The position numbers and the translations under genes are program-made. This document shows positions 16,048 to 25,403 of a stretch of DNA of 64,000 nt, piece by piece; positions within the stretch are counted from its first letter, which is position 1; every line of letters starts with the position of its first letter. The DNA comes from Pusillimonas caeni (lineage in GTDB: Bacteria; Pseudomonadota; Gammaproteobacteria; Burkholderiales; Burkholderiaceae_B), in assembly GCF_003545815.1 (NCBI RefSeq), contig NZ_PDUW01000009.1, forward strand, positions 1 to 64,000, written 5' to 3'. Below the pieces are notes generated by a model. That model was not told where the DNA came from and ran no database searches. It worked only from the letters and a program-made list of their open reading frames with translations.

Positions 16048-18132
16048 ATGCCCAATCACCTGAGCGACCAAACCAGCCCCTACCTGCTGCAGCATGCCGA
16101 CAACCCGGTGGATTGGCACCCCTGGAACGCGGAGGCGCTTGCCCTCGCGCGCAGCACGAATCGGCCGATTCTGCTGTCCGTGGGCTACTCGGCTTGCCAC
16201 TGGTGCCACGTCATGGCGCATGAATGCTTCGAGAACGAGGAAACCGCCGAACTGATGAACCGTGGGTTCGTCAATGTCAAGGTCGACCGGGAAGAACGGC
16301 CCGACATCGATCACATCTACCAATTGGCACACCAGCTCATTGTCGGCCGCGGCGGCGGCTGGCCTCTGACGATGTTTCTGACCCCCACGGGCGAGCCGTT
16401 CTTTGGCGGCACTTATTTTCCGAAGCATGCACGCTACGGACGTCCGGGCTTCGATGAGGTCTTGAAGCGCGTGACCGAGGTTTGGTCCACGCAGCGCGAT
16501 CAGGTATTGGCCGAAGGTGCGCAGCGTACCCGCCGCCTGGCCGAACTGGCTCGAGGGTTCGCGCAGGGCGAAGCTGCCGACGTGTCCTCGGAAGCGATGT
16601 TGGCGGAAACAGCGACAGCGTCGGCCCAGGGCTTGCGCGACGTCATGATGCAGGCATTCGACGCCGTTCACGGAGGCTTTGGTGTAGCGCCCAAATTCCC
16701 GCAGCCGGCCATCCTGTCCGCTCTGCTGCGCCACGCCGTAGCCCAAAGGGACGATCAGGCGCGCGATGCGGTGCTGACGACCTTGCGGCAAATGGCGGAA
16801 GGCGGCCTCTATGACCACTTGGGCGGCGGTTTCTTCCGCTATAGCACGGACGAGCGCTGGGAAATCCCGCATTTCGAGAAGATGCTGTACGACAACGGCC
16901 CACTGCTGCGCTTGTACGCCGAGGCATGGCAAGTCAGCGGCGACCCGATATTTGCGCTGGTATGCGAGGAAACAGCGGCCTGGTTGATGCGCGAGATGCA
17001 GGCCGCCGAAGGCGGATTCTTCTCCAGCATCGATGCCGACTCGGAAGGCGAGGAAGGCAAATTCTACGTGTGGCAGCGCGAGGAAGCGGCTCAGGCGCTC
17101 GACGCCTCGTCGTGGCCGGTCGTTGCCGCCTATTACGGCTTTGACACATCGCCGAACTTTGAGGATCAAGCCTGGCATCTACGCGTCGTACGGCCCTTGG
17201 CCCAGGTCGCCAGGGATCTGGGCCGCCCGGAAATGACGTGTGCTGCGCAAATTGCGCAGGCCCGGCCCCGGCTGCTTGCGCGGCGCGAGCGGCGTGTCCG
17301 TCCCGCTCGCGATGAAAAAATCCTGACAAGCTGGAACGCGCTTGCCATCGACGGCATGGCGTTCGCTGCCCGGGTCTTCAGCCGCCCAGCGTGGGCGGCT
17401 TCAGCCCGTCGGGCTTATGACTTCCTGCGTGCAACGCTATGGCGAGATGGGCGGCTACTGGTTACCTACAAGGATGGCCGCGCACATTCGAATGCCTACT
17501 TGGACGACTACGCATTCCTGCTTGGCGCCTCTTTGGAAGTGCTGCAGGGCGATACGCTGGATGGCGACGATTTGCAGTTCGCGCGGGCGTTGGCCGACAC
17601 CCTGCTGACGCACTTCGAAGATCGAACAGCCGGCGGCTTTTTTTTCACGAGCAACGACCACGAAGCCCTGGTGGTGCGGCCCAAGTCCGGTGACGATGGC
17701 GCGCTGGCGTCCGGCAATGCCGTCGCGGCTGTGCAGTTGCAGCGCCTCGGACATCTGGTGGGCGAACCCCGATACCTAGAAGCGGCGCAGCGCGCCATGT
17801 CGTCCTTTGCCAGCCAAGCTCGCCGCCTTCCCCAAGCGTTCGGAACGCTGTCGGTGGCCCTGGCCGAATGGGTGACGCCCCCATACCTATTGGCTCTGAC
17901 CGGGATGTTTGCCGAAACCTCCGGCTGTCACGAGCAACTGGCAGGCCGGTATCTGCCGCACGTCATGACGATCCGACTTCCTGCCCAGCGCCAAGCCCTG
18001 CCCGCCGTACTGAGGATGCCAAGTGAGCCCGCCTCGGCTGCCTGGGTGTGTCGAGGCGCTACCTGCCTGCCTCCAGTCTCGGACCCCGACGTTTTACCGG
18101 CTCTCTTGGCCTTGCCGGACGCCCGTGCCTGA
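16048..18132 (+). CDS. Thioredoxin-domain protein of the YyaL/SSP411 (DUF255) family
   Basis: 694-residue protein. The N-terminal thioredoxin-like domain starts with the family hallmark SPYLLQHADNPVDWHPWN and has the redox motif SACHWCHVMAHECFENEE, then MFLTPTGEPFFGGTYFP. The rest is an alpha/alpha-barrel like glycan-processing enzymes (FPQPAILSALLRH, LYDHLGGGFFRYSTDERWEIPHFEKMLYDN, KILTSWNALAIDGMA). The biochemical role of the family is not settled. The ATG at 16048 follows a GAGAAAGAG purine run; an in-frame start at 16033 would add five residues. It ends the metal-stress gene row. Confidence 0.88.
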   Translation: MPNHLSDQTSPYLLQHADNPVDWHPWNAEALALARSTNRPILLSVGYSACHWCHVMAHECFENEETAELMNRGFVNVKVDREERPDIDHIYQLAHQLIVGRGGGWPLTMFLTPTGEPFFGGTYFPKHARYGRPGFDEVLKRVTEVWSTQRDQVLAEGAQRTRRLAELARGFAQGEAADVSSEAMLAETATASAQGLRDVMMQAFDAVHGGFGVAPKFPQPAILSALLRHAVAQRDDQARDAVLTTLRQMAEGGLYDHLGGGFFRYSTDERWEIPHFEKMLYDNGPLLRLYAEAWQVSGDPIFALVCEETAAWLMREMQAAEGGFFSSIDADSEGEEGKFYVWQREEAAQALDASSWPVVAAYYGFDTSPNFEDQAWHLRVVRPLAQVARDLGRPEMTCAAQIAQARPRLLARRERRVRPARDEKILTSWNALAIDGMAFAARVFSRPAWAASARRAYDFLRATLWRDGRLLVTYKDGRAHSNAYLDDYAFLLGASLEVLQGDTLDGDDLQFARALADTLLTHFEDRTAGGFFFTSNDHEALVVRPKSGDDGALASGNAVAAVQLQRLGHLVGEPRYLEAAQRAMSSFASQARRLPQAFGTLSVALAEWVTPPYLLALTGMFAETSGCHEQLAGRYLPHVMTIRLPAQRQALPAVLRMPSEPASAAWVCRGATCLPPVSDPDVLPALLALPDARA

Positions 18133-18203
18133 CACGGCAGGAGGTAGCCCCGCCGCCTACTCAGTCATACCAGGCACAGGGGGGCGTGCCGATACGGATC
18201 GTT

Positions 18204-19550
18204 TTACCGCAGCAGGAGCTCTTGCACGGCTTCACCCAAACCCAGCAAGCGGGCATCCCGTCCCGAAGCGGTGGATAAAGACACTCCCACGGGCAGGCCG
18301 TCGTCCGCCGGCCCGGCCGGCAGGCTCAAGGTCGGCATGTCCAGATAGCTGCCCAGCATCGTGTTGTGCAACACCTGCAGATTGCATTGAGCGAACCACT
18401 CGTCGTCCTTTTCCAACGGCGCCATGGCGGGCGCCGTCATGGATACGGTGGGGTACAGCAATACTTCCCGCTCGGCCAGATCCTTGCCCGCCATGGCCGC
18501 AAGCGGAGCGCGGCGGGTTTCGATGACGTCCCGGTCGGCCTGGGCCAGCGACGCCCCGCGCCTCATCCGGGCGGCGATGCGCGGATCGACCTTCAGGAAC
18601 TCGGGCGAGGCCATCAAGGCTTCATGCACGCGGGTCGCCTCGACCGCGACCAGCGTGCCGTGCTCCTCGAAGATCCGCCGCGTCAATTCGAAGGAGGCGA
18701 ACTCCCGATGTTCGATTCCGGCGCCCGCGCGCGACAGCCTGGCCAAGACGTCCTCGAAGACCGCTTGAACCGCCGGCGAGGCCTGCGCCAGCGCCCGTCC
18801 CGCCGGGACGATGAAGCGCCAGTTCGACAGGGGCCCCGCCGGCTCGCAGGTCTGGCCCGTCAGCATTTCGTCCAGCAAGCAGGCGTCCGCCACCTCGCGC
18901 ACGAGCGGGCCCGCGGTATCCAATGACGGCGCCAGCGGATACATGCCTTGCGTTGAATAACGCCCATGGCTGGGCTTGAAACCGACCAGCGCTTGGAATG
19001 CGGCCGGCACGCGGATGGAGCCCGACGTATCCGAACCCATGCCGCAGGGCACCCATCCCAGGGCGACCGCCGCCGCGCTTCCGGACGAGGACCCGCCCGG
19101 GATGCGCGCCACCGCCTGGTCGACCGGGTTGCGGGGCGTGCCGGGATAGGGGTTGATGCCCAGGCCGGAATAGGCGAATTCGCTGAGCGTCGTCTTGCCT
19201 ATGCTGACCATGCCCTGTGCTTCGAGCTGGCGCACCAGTTCGGCATCGGCAGTGGCCGGCGCCGCCTGGGCCCTGACGCGGGAGCCGCAGGTGGTGACCG
19301 TGCCCGCCACGTCGAAAACGTCTTTCCAGACGATGGGGACGCCGTCCAGCGGCCCCAGCGGCTTGTTGCTTCGCCAGCGCTCGGTGCTGGCCCGGGCGGC
19401 CCGCTCGGCTCGCTCTCGCGTCAAGGCCGTGAAGACGTGCTCGGGCGCGCCGTCCTTTTCTATCGAGGCAAACACGGCCTCCAATACTTCTAAAGGCGTG
19501 CGCTCCCCGCGCTCAAATGCATGGTGGAAGTCGACGATTCGCATGTTCAT
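18204..19550 (-). CDS. Amidase-signature family amidase
   Basis: 448-residue amidase with the Ser-cisSer-Lys triad: Lys in PIVWKDVFDVAG, and the Gly/Ser motif PGGSSSGSAAAVALGWVPCGMGSDTSGSIRVPAAF. It should cut an amide to acid plus ammonia in the cytoplasm. The start is the ATG at 19550; an ATG two codons later is equally possible. It lies nine bases after the alpha/beta hydrolase and downstream of TRAP transporter genes, so the cluster likely imports and hydrolyses an organic amide or related acid. The substrate cannot be read from the sequence. Confidence 0.9.
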   Translation of the reverse strand: MNMRIVDFHHAFERGERTPLEVLEAVFASIEKDGAPEHVFTALTRERAERAARASTERWRSNKPLGPLDGVPIVWKDVFDVAGTVTTCGSRVRAQAAPATADAELVRQLEAQGMVSIGKTTLSEFAYSGLGINPYPGTPRNPVDQAVARIPGGSSSGSAAAVALGWVPCGMGSDTSGSIRVPAAFQALVGFKPSHGRYSTQGMYPLAPSLDTAGPLVREVADACLLDEMLTGQTCEPAGPLSNWRFIVPAGRALAQASPAVQAVFEDVLARLSRAGAGIEHREFASFELTRRIFEEHGTLVAVEATRVHEALMASPEFLKVDPRIAARMRRGASLAQADRDVIETRRAPLAAMAGKDLAEREVLLYPTVSMTAPAMAPLEKDDEWFAQCNLQVLHNTMLGSYLDMPTLSLPAGPADDGLPVGVSLSTASGRDARLLGLGEAVQELLLR

Positions 19551-19559
19551 GATACGTTC

Positions 19560-20507
19560 CTATTGCGCTTCGGCCATACAGCGCACTTTCATCCAGCGGA
19601 CGATGCCGTCGGCCACTTCCCGCTCGGCCCCCATATACCAATGGTTGCCATCGACGACCAGGCTGTCGAACGCGGCCGCCCGCGCCGCATGCGTACGCAA
19701 AAGCTGGATGGCCGCCGGGACCCCGCCCGGCCCGACTATCTCGCCCTGGCTTCCGTAGATGGACAGCACGGGCGACGTGATCCGGCGCAGGTCCTCGAAC
19801 GCGGAAGCCGACTTTCTGTCATAGAAATCGAAGGTGTCGGCCACCCGCCCTTCATCAAAGCGGTCCAGCAGGGTCTTCGCCGATACGCGTTGGCGCAACA
19901 GGCCGATGACGCATTCTTCGTCCATCAGGCTGCGTCCCTTGCCCGCTTCGACGCGGGCGCGCGCCTCGTCCATGAACGCCTGGAACCGCTCCGCGCCGTG
20001 CAAGGCGATGAACGCTCCCTTCAGATCGGGCGCCGAAGCCAGCACCAGACCCTTGACGCGTTCGTCCGCGGTCTGCGCCAGATAATGCAGGACTTTGGAC
20101 GCCCCCAGCGAGTGTCCCAGCAATATGATGGGACCTTGCGTATGACGCGCGGCGTAGTCCACCCAGGCATGCAGATCGGGCACGCAATCTTCGAAACGCT
20201 CGAAGGCGGAGCCGTCCAGCCGGTACATCAGCGGGTCTCCCGCCCGGGACATCGCGATATTGCCATGCCCCGAACAGGTGATGGTGAGGATATGGCAATC
20301 GTCCAGGGCGGACCCCGCCAGGAAATCAAACACAAAACTGGTGTCCAGGCCCCCGCTCAGGCCATGCAGGCACAACAATAAGGGCGCATCGGGTTTTGCC
20401 GTGGCGTGAAAGCCGCTTAACTCCACGCCCTTCGAGGACACCACACGGACCAGATGGCCGGGCCGGCCCAGCGCCGCACTGCTACTTCTCGATACTACAT
20501 TCATCAT
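19560..20507 (-). CDS. Alpha/beta hydrolase
   Basis: 315-residue alpha/beta hydrolase. It shows the oxyanion-region LLLCLHGLSGGLDTSF, the nucleophile elbow LLGHSLGASKVLHYL (Ser in GHSLG), an acid candidate in SPVLSIYGSQGEIVG and the catalytic His candidate in VVDGNHWYMG. No signal peptide is seen, so it is cytoplasmic. It sits between the amidase and the TRAP permease and probably acts on the imported compound or a derivative. Confidence 0.87.
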   Translation of the reverse strand: MMNVVSRSSSAALGRPGHLVRVVSSKGVELSGFHATAKPDAPLLLCLHGLSGGLDTSFVFDFLAGSALDDCHILTITCSGHGNIAMSRAGDPLMYRLDGSAFERFEDCVPDLHAWVDYAARHTQGPIILLGHSLGASKVLHYLAQTADERVKGLVLASAPDLKGAFIALHGAERFQAFMDEARARVEAGKGRSLMDEECVIGLLRQRVSAKTLLDRFDEGRVADTFDFYDRKSASAFEDLRRITSPVLSIYGSQGEIVGPGGVPAAIQLLRTHAARAAAFDSLVVDGNHWYMGAEREVADGIVRWMKVRCMAEAQ

Positions 20508-20517
20508 TCAACCTTTT

Positions 20518-21822
20518 TCATCGCATCAGATTGGGCAGGAACAAAACCAAAGAAGGGAACAGAATGAGCAGCCCGATGCGCACGAGATCGCTGACGATGA
20601 ATGGCGTCACACCGCGATAGATGGTCCAGATCGATGTCCGCTTCGACAGGCCCTTGATGACGAATACGTTCAGGCCGAAGGGAGGCGTGATCAAGCCCAC
20701 TTCGACGCACATCGTCACGATGACGCCGAACCAGATCGGATCGAACCCCATCTGCATGACGATGGGATACACGATGGGAACGACCAGGATGACGACCGCC
20801 AGGGCGTCGATCAGGCAGCCCAGGACCAGCAGGACCAGGATAATCAGCAGCAAGGTGCCGTACGGGCCAAGTTGCGATGCCGTCAACAGCTCCGCCACGC
20901 GTTGCGGGGTGCCGGTCGCCGCCAGGAAGTAGCCGAACAGCACGGCGCCCGCCATGATCAGCAGAATGGCCGCCGCGGTGCGCACGCTTTCGGCCAGGGA
21001 CTGGAACAGGCGTGACCAGGACATGGCCCCCATCAGGGCCGTCAAGACGATTGCGCCCGCCGCACCCAGTGCCCCTGCCTCGGTGGGGGTGAACAGGCCG
21101 CCATAGATGCCGCCGATGACGAATACGCTCAGCAAAAGGATAGGGCCGAGACGCCGCAAGCTGAGGAAGCGATCGCGCCAGCCGGCGCGACTTCCTTTGG
21201 GCGCATCGTCGGGCCTTATCTTCAGCCATATCGCCACGGTCAGCATATAGAAGCCGATGGCGAGCAAGCCGGGCAGTACGCCGGCCATGAACAGCAGGCC
21301 GACGCTCTGCTGCGTCAGCAATCCATATACGGCCAAAGCGATGGAAGGCGGAATCAGGACGCCCAACGTTCCGCCGGCGGCGATGCTTCCGGTGGTCAGT
21401 CGTTCGGAGTAGCCCTGGCGCAGCATCTCCGGCAGCGCCACGCGCGTCATGGTGGCGGCCGTCGCGGCGGACGAGCCGCAAATGGCGGAAAACCCGCCGC
21501 AGGACGCCAAAGTCGCCATGGCCAGGCCGCCGCGCCGCTGCCCCAGCCAGAGCTGGGCTGCATGGAACAGGTCGCGGCTCAAACCGGACGCGACCGCCAC
21601 GGCCCCCATGAGGATGAACAGGGGGATGAGCCCCATGGTGTAGTCGGACAGGGTCGCGATGACCGAATGCGACAGCATGCGGAAGGCGGGCTCGAAGCCG
21701 CTGAGCAGGCCGAAGCCCAGAATCCCCGACGCGCCCATGGCAAGGCCGATGGGCACGCGCAGCAGACACAGCAGCAGGAGGCTGCCGAACCCGGCGAAAA
21801 TGGCAAATTCAGTACTGACCAT
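20518..21822 (-). CDS. TRAP transporter large permease (DctM type)
   Basis: 434-residue inner-membrane protein with about twelve hydrophobic segments and DctM-family motifs: IPLFILMGAVAVASGLSRDLF, GGFSAICGSSAATAATMTRVALPEM, GGTLGVLIPPSIALAVYGLLT and GLFTPTEAGALGA. It is the sodium- or proton-coupled channel unit of a tripartite TRAP importer. It overlaps the small permease gene by 14 bases. Confidence 0.93.
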   Translation of the reverse strand: MVSTEFAIFAGFGSLLLLCLLRVPIGLAMGASGILGFGLLSGFEPAFRMLSHSVIATLSDYTMGLIPLFILMGAVAVASGLSRDLFHAAQLWLGQRRGGLAMATLASCGGFSAICGSSAATAATMTRVALPEMLRQGYSERLTTGSIAAGGTLGVLIPPSIALAVYGLLTQQSVGLLFMAGVLPGLLAIGFYMLTVAIWLKIRPDDAPKGSRAGWRDRFLSLRRLGPILLLSVFVIGGIYGGLFTPTEAGALGAAGAIVLTALMGAMSWSRLFQSLAESVRTAAAILLIMAGAVLFGYFLAATGTPQRVAELLTASQLGPYGTLLLIILVLLVLGCLIDALAVVILVVPIVYPIVMQMGFDPIWFGVIVTMCVEVGLITPPFGLNVFVIKGLSKRTSIWTIYRGVTPFIVSDLVRIGLLILFPSLVLFLPNLMR

Positions 21823-22318
21823 CGGTTCGCTCCTCGTTGGATGCTGCCGGGTCCGCCACGGGCGGATCTTCGGGGAAAATCACCCGGCGCAGCAGCGTCA
21901 GGAATGCCGCCAGCGTGCCCAGCCAGGCGCTGGCGTAGAACAGCCAGACGGAAAGCCCCAGATCCACCGTTGTGATGCCTCCAAGGCGCGTGTCCAGGGT
22001 TTTCAGGCCCAGCGCTAGGCAGAAGCCGCCGACCAGCAGCATGCTCAGGGTCGAACCGATGCGCGTCAGAATGCGCTTCCAGCCGTCCGACAGGAAATCC
22101 CAGAACACGTCCAGCTGGATGTGGTCGTCGCGGCGGAAAGCCAGCGCGATGCCCCAGCAGATGACCACGCTCAGCAGCAGCCTGGAGATTTCGTATTCGT
22201 CGGGTATGGGCCAGGAAAACAGCCACCGCGTGATGGCCGACAACGATGTCAGGAAGGCCATGAACAGCAGGAGGAGCGAGGGAACGAATTCCAGGAAGGC
22301 GTAGAATCTTCGCATCAT
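21809..22318 (-). CDS. TRAP transporter small permease (DctQ type)
   Basis: 169-residue membrane protein with four hydrophobic helices (FVPSLLLLFMAFLTSLSAITRWLF; ISRLLLSVVICWGIALAF; LSMLLVGGFCLALGL; LSVWLFYASAWLGTLAAFLTLL) and the DctQ-type FRRDDHIQLDVFWD segment. It pairs with the large permease, with which it overlaps. The C-terminal tail is acidic. Confidence 0.9.
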   Translation of the reverse strand: MMRRFYAFLEFVPSLLLLFMAFLTSLSAITRWLFSWPIPDEYEISRLLLSVVICWGIALAFRRDDHIQLDVFWDFLSDGWKRILTRIGSTLSMLLVGGFCLALGLKTLDTRLGGITTVDLGLSVWLFYASAWLGTLAAFLTLLRRVIFPEDPPVADPAASNEERTDGQY

Positions 22319-22389
22319 CCATCCACCTCGAAATAAACGCTTGCGTCATGGGGACGAGGGCCTGCGCCCCTCTCCGGGACAGAAAAGCG

Positions 22390-22413
22390 GCCGCCCCGGC
22401 CTGCGGGGGCGGC
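22390..22413. repeat. Intercistronic hairpin between TRAP binding-protein and permease genes
   Basis: An 8-bp perfect GC stem (22390-22397 with 22406-22413, eight-base loop) lies in the 111-bp gap after the binding-protein gene. No T-run follows on the minus strand. Such hairpins often protect or attenuate the upstream mRNA so that more binding protein than permease is made; that role is inferred. Confidence 0.5.
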
Positions 22414-22429
22414 TGTCGGCGCGCATTGA

Positions 22430-23467
22430 TCAATAAGCCGCATCGTATTCACGCAACTTCGCCTGGAGGGATTCAAAAGCTTCCTTGGCATCGACCCCGT
22501 TCTTCGAAGCGCCCTTCTCCCAGTCTTCGCGCACGCGCTCGGCCATCGCCCGCCATTCGCCGATGTTTTCGTCGGCCACTTTGTACACGGTGTGAGAGGG
22601 ATCCGCGAGCAGGACCTTGCGCCCCTCTTGCTCCCAGTCATACCAGGCCTTGGGCAGCTTCTCGGCCCAATCGGCGTTGCAATGCGCGTCGATTACCGCC
22701 TTCTGATTGTCGGACAGGCGGGCGTAGGCGGCCTTGTTCATCAGGATGGCGGTGCCCAGAGAGTAGAAGTCCATGTCGAGGTGGTATTTGAGCGCGCGAT
22801 CCGCTCCCAAGGCTTTGAGCAGATTCCACGGGAAGGAAATGGCGTCGACGACGCCCCGCTCCACCGCCTCGGCCGCGTCCGACGCCGAAAGCTGCAATGG
22901 CGAAGCGCCCGCCTTCCGATAGAAGTCCGCCGCCAGGACATTGGGCGAACGGATCTTCAGCCCTTGCAGGTCGGCGGGCACCTCTATCTTCTTCTTTGAA
23001 TGAATCGTGCCGCCGCCATCGTAGAACATGGTGCAGACCTTGACGTCCCTCATTTCTTTCTCGGCGTAGGGCTGGTACCACTCGTAGAAAGCGCGAGAAC
23101 CTTTTCCGTTGTCGGAAACGAGAAAGGGCATTTCAGCGGCAGAAACGATGGGAAAGCGCCCGGGCTCGATTCCGACCAGGTAGAACGACAGGTCGACGAT
23201 GCCGTCGCGCGCCAGGTTGTAGTGTTCTTTGGCCGGCCCCATTTGCTGCGCCGGAAAAATCTGCACCGTGAGGTTGCCGTTCGACGCCTCTTCTATCGAC
23301 TTGGCCCAAGGTTCCAATACCCCGAAATGCAGGGCATTGGTCGTGGGCAGATTGTGCGACAAGCGCAGACGCACCGGCTTGTCTTGCGCCCAGCCCGTCG
23401 AGGCGGCCAGCAGGCTGCCCGCAAATAACGCCGTAGCCCATCGGGCTGCCATACGCTTCCTGTTCAT
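22430..23467 (-). CDS. TRAP transporter periplasmic substrate-binding protein (DctP type)
   Basis: 345-residue exported binding protein. The signal peptide is MNRKRMAARWATALFAGSLLAASTGWAQ. DctP-family features include LRLSHNLPTTNALHFGVLEPWAKSIEEASNGNLTVQIFPAQQMG and the central GLKIRSPN with the Arg that usually grips a carboxylate, then GVVDAISFPWNLL. The ATG at 23467 has an AAGGAG ribosome site eight bases upstream; the longer frame was not used. The ligand is probably a carboxylate; it is not identifiable here. The gene diverges from an IclR-type regulator. Confidence 0.92.
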   Translation of the reverse strand: MNRKRMAARWATALFAGSLLAASTGWAQDKPVRLRLSHNLPTTNALHFGVLEPWAKSIEEASNGNLTVQIFPAQQMGPAKEHYNLARDGIVDLSFYLVGIEPGRFPIVSAAEMPFLVSDNGKGSRAFYEWYQPYAEKEMRDVKVCTMFYDGGGTIHSKKKIEVPADLQGLKIRSPNVLAADFYRKAGASPLQLSASDAAEAVERGVVDAISFPWNLLKALGADRALKYHLDMDFYSLGTAILMNKAAYARLSDNQKAVIDAHCNADWAEKLPKAWYDWEQEGRKVLLADPSHTVYKVADENIGEWRAMAERVREDWEKGASKNGVDAKEAFESLQAKLREYDAAY

Positions 23468-23547
23468 GTGTCGTCTCCTTCTGAATGTGAAATGCATGCC
23501 ATCTCACTGTGATTGGGCCTGATGCGGCTGTTGAACCGAACAATCTT

Positions 23548-23570
23548 TATCTATCGAAAAACGATAGATA
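23548..23570. promoter_or_regulatory. Inverted repeat, likely operator of the TRAP/IclR divergent promoter
   Basis: Arms TATCTATCG and CGATAGATA are perfect 9-bp inverted repeats separated by five A residues. The site lies in the AT-rich gap between the divergently read binding-protein gene (start 23467) and the IclR-type regulator (start near 23670). IclR-family proteins bind such short palindromes near their own promoters, so it is a good candidate operator. Confidence 0.65.
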
Positions 23571-23669
23571 TCTACTAATTTACGGAACATTCTGCCTATA
23601 ATGACCCGTAGTAGTCAAGTCCTTTGGCATACTTCCATGGCTCAGCGACCTCTCCACTACGCGACGAAC

Positions 23670-24485
23670 ATGAACACTATTAATACAAAGACGCCCGCCG
23701 TCCTTGAACGCCAGCTACGCATTCTCGAATTGCTGGCGCAACATCCGGCGGGCCTGGCTTTCGGAGAAATTCACAGGAAGCTGGGCCTGCCCAAGGCCAC
23801 CTTGCACAGATTGCTCAGCGGCCTGGCCTATGCCCGCTGCCTGGACGCCGACCCGCCGCTGCACGATGCCGACGACTCCATCGCGACCTCCCGGCGCATC
23901 TACTGGCTGGGTCCCCGCATTCGCGGCATGCTCGCAGCCGCCGTATCGCCCGACCGCATGGCGACCCTCTCTCAGGGCGTCCTGCACGAACTGGTCGACC
24001 AGTTTCACGAAACCGCATTTCTGGGCATGCTGCGCGGGACTCGCATTGAAAGCATCATGATGGCCACCCCTCCCAAGGATTGGTACGGCTACGTCAACCC
24101 CGGCCATGTCATGCCGCCGCAGGCCGCGGCCTCGGCAAAAGCCATTCTGGCCTTTCAGGATGAAGACTTCCTGCGTCAGATATACACGGATCCCATTCCG
24201 GCCTTGACGCCGAAGACACTGACGACGCAGGACGCCCTCCGCCGCGAACTGGCCACCGTCCGACGCACCGGCATTGCCTGGTGCCGCGAAGAAATAGACC
24301 TCGGTTTGGTGGCCGTGGCAGCTCCCATCCCCCTGGCTCAACTGGGCGTCATCTTTTCCGTTTCTTTGGTCGGCCCCTCGGAACGCATGAAGCAGCACGA
24401 CGAAGCGGCGATCACGCAGGCCCTGCAGACAGCGGCTTCCCGGCTTTCTTCCATTTACGCCCGCCAACTCAACGTGGAAACATGA
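23670..24485 (+). CDS. IclR-family transcriptional regulator
   Basis: About 271 residues. The N-terminal winged helix (LERQLRILELLAQHPAGLAFGEIHRKLGLPKATLHRLLSGLAYARCL) is followed by the IclR effector domain (ETAFLGMLRGTRIESIMM; HVMPPQAAASAKAILAF; GIAWCREEIDLGLVAVAAPI). It probably controls the divergent TRAP/hydrolase cluster in response to its substrate. The start is uncertain: ATG 23670 (MNTINTK) fits the family N-terminus, but ATG 23637 and a start at 23601 are in frame and none has a good ribosome site. It overlaps the next gene. Confidence 0.88.
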   Translation: MNTINTKTPAVLERQLRILELLAQHPAGLAFGEIHRKLGLPKATLHRLLSGLAYARCLDADPPLHDADDSIATSRRIYWLGPRIRGMLAAAVSPDRMATLSQGVLHELVDQFHETAFLGMLRGTRIESIMMATPPKDWYGYVNPGHVMPPQAAASAKAILAFQDEDFLRQIYTDPIPALTPKTLTTQDALRRELATVRRTGIAWCREEIDLGLVAVAAPIPLAQLGVIFSVSLVGPSERMKQHDEAAITQALQTAASRLSSIYARQLNVET

Positions 24486-25291
24486 TGACAATCCGACATG
24501 TCGCGCTGATCGGCCTGGGGGGCATAGCGCGCACCGTTATCGACACCCTGCAATCCGGCGCTGCGGCCCGGATAGCGCAGGTCGTCGTCCGTCCCGGCAG
24601 GACCGCGGAAGCGGCCCGCACGCTTCCATCCGGAGTCCAGCCCATCGACAAGCTGGAAGACCTGGCACCGGAAGTCTCGCTCGTCATAGAAACCGCAGGA
24701 CACCAGGCGGTATCGGAATACGGCGCGAATGTTCTTGCCCTCGGTCGGGATTTCGGCCTGATCTCCTCCGGCGCCCTGGCTGATCGCAAGCTGCTGGCGA
24801 CACTTCGGGAAACCGCGGAGCGTCACGGCCGCCGGCTCTTGGTTTTCAACGGCGCCGTGGCGGCGCTGGACGCTATATGCAGCGCACGCGCCGCCGGCCT
24901 GAAATCGCTCTGCTACACGGGCATCAAACCGCCCGAGGCATGGGCCGGCACGCCGGCGGCCGAACAATTCGACCTGGCGGCCTTGCGAAGCCGGACAGTG
25001 ATATTCGAAGGCAGCGCCCGGCAAGTAGCCGCCGCCTATCCCAAGAATGCCAACGTAGCGGCGACGCTGGCGCTGGCGGGACTGGGCATGGAGGACACCC
25101 GGGTGCGCCTGGTGGCCGACCCGCACTCCACCGTCAACCGTCACCTTGTAGAAGGCGAAAGCATGCTGGGGCGCTTCAGTTTTGACACCGAAGCCAAGCC
25201 GCTTGCGTCCAATCCCAAGACTTCGGCAAGCACCGCCTATAGCATCGTCAGCCATCTGCTTGGCGGACCCAACGCGTTGCGGCTGAACTGA
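24482..25291 (+). CDS. L-aspartate dehydrogenase-like protein
   Basis: 269-residue NAD(P)-dependent dehydrogenase of the aspartate dehydrogenase family. The Rossmann motif is VALIGLGGIARTVIDTL; conserved family stretches are DLAPEVSLVIETAGHQAV, LLVFNGAVAALDAI and AAAYPKNANVAATLALAGLG. The C-terminal VRLVADPHSTVNRHLVEGE contains the probable catalytic His. Known members oxidise L-aspartate to iminoaspartate/oxaloacetate. It starts within the IclR stop (ATGATGA), so the two are co-translated. Its presence beside an amidase and hydrolase suggests a catabolic rather than NAD-biosynthetic role, by inference. Confidence 0.85.
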   Translation: MMTIRHVALIGLGGIARTVIDTLQSGAAARIAQVVVRPGRTAEAARTLPSGVQPIDKLEDLAPEVSLVIETAGHQAVSEYGANVLALGRDFGLISSGALADRKLLATLRETAERHGRRLLVFNGAVAALDAICSARAAGLKSLCYTGIKPPEAWAGTPAAEQFDLAALRSRTVIFEGSARQVAAAYPKNANVAATLALAGLGMEDTRVRLVADPHSTVNRHLVEGESMLGRFSFDTEAKPLASNPKTSASTAYSIVSHLLGGPNALRLN

Positions 25292-25330
25292 AGCGTTCGA
25301 GGGGACCGCTATTCGCGGGCGGAGCCGTCG

Positions 25331-25373
25331 AAGAAAAAACAATCCCGCCGCCGGCTTGCACCGGCGGCGGGAT
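25331..25373 (-). terminator. Rho-independent terminator downstream of entericidin gene
   Basis: A 13-bp perfect stem (25342-25354 with 25361-25373; ATCCCGCCGCCGG and complement) with a six-base loop is followed on the minus strand by GTTTTTTC. It ends minus-strand transcription coming through ppa and the entericidin gene and separates it from the convergent dehydrogenase gene. Confidence 0.88.
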
Positions 25374-25403
25374 GTTCGACGGGCTTTATAGAACCCGAAT
25401 GGC

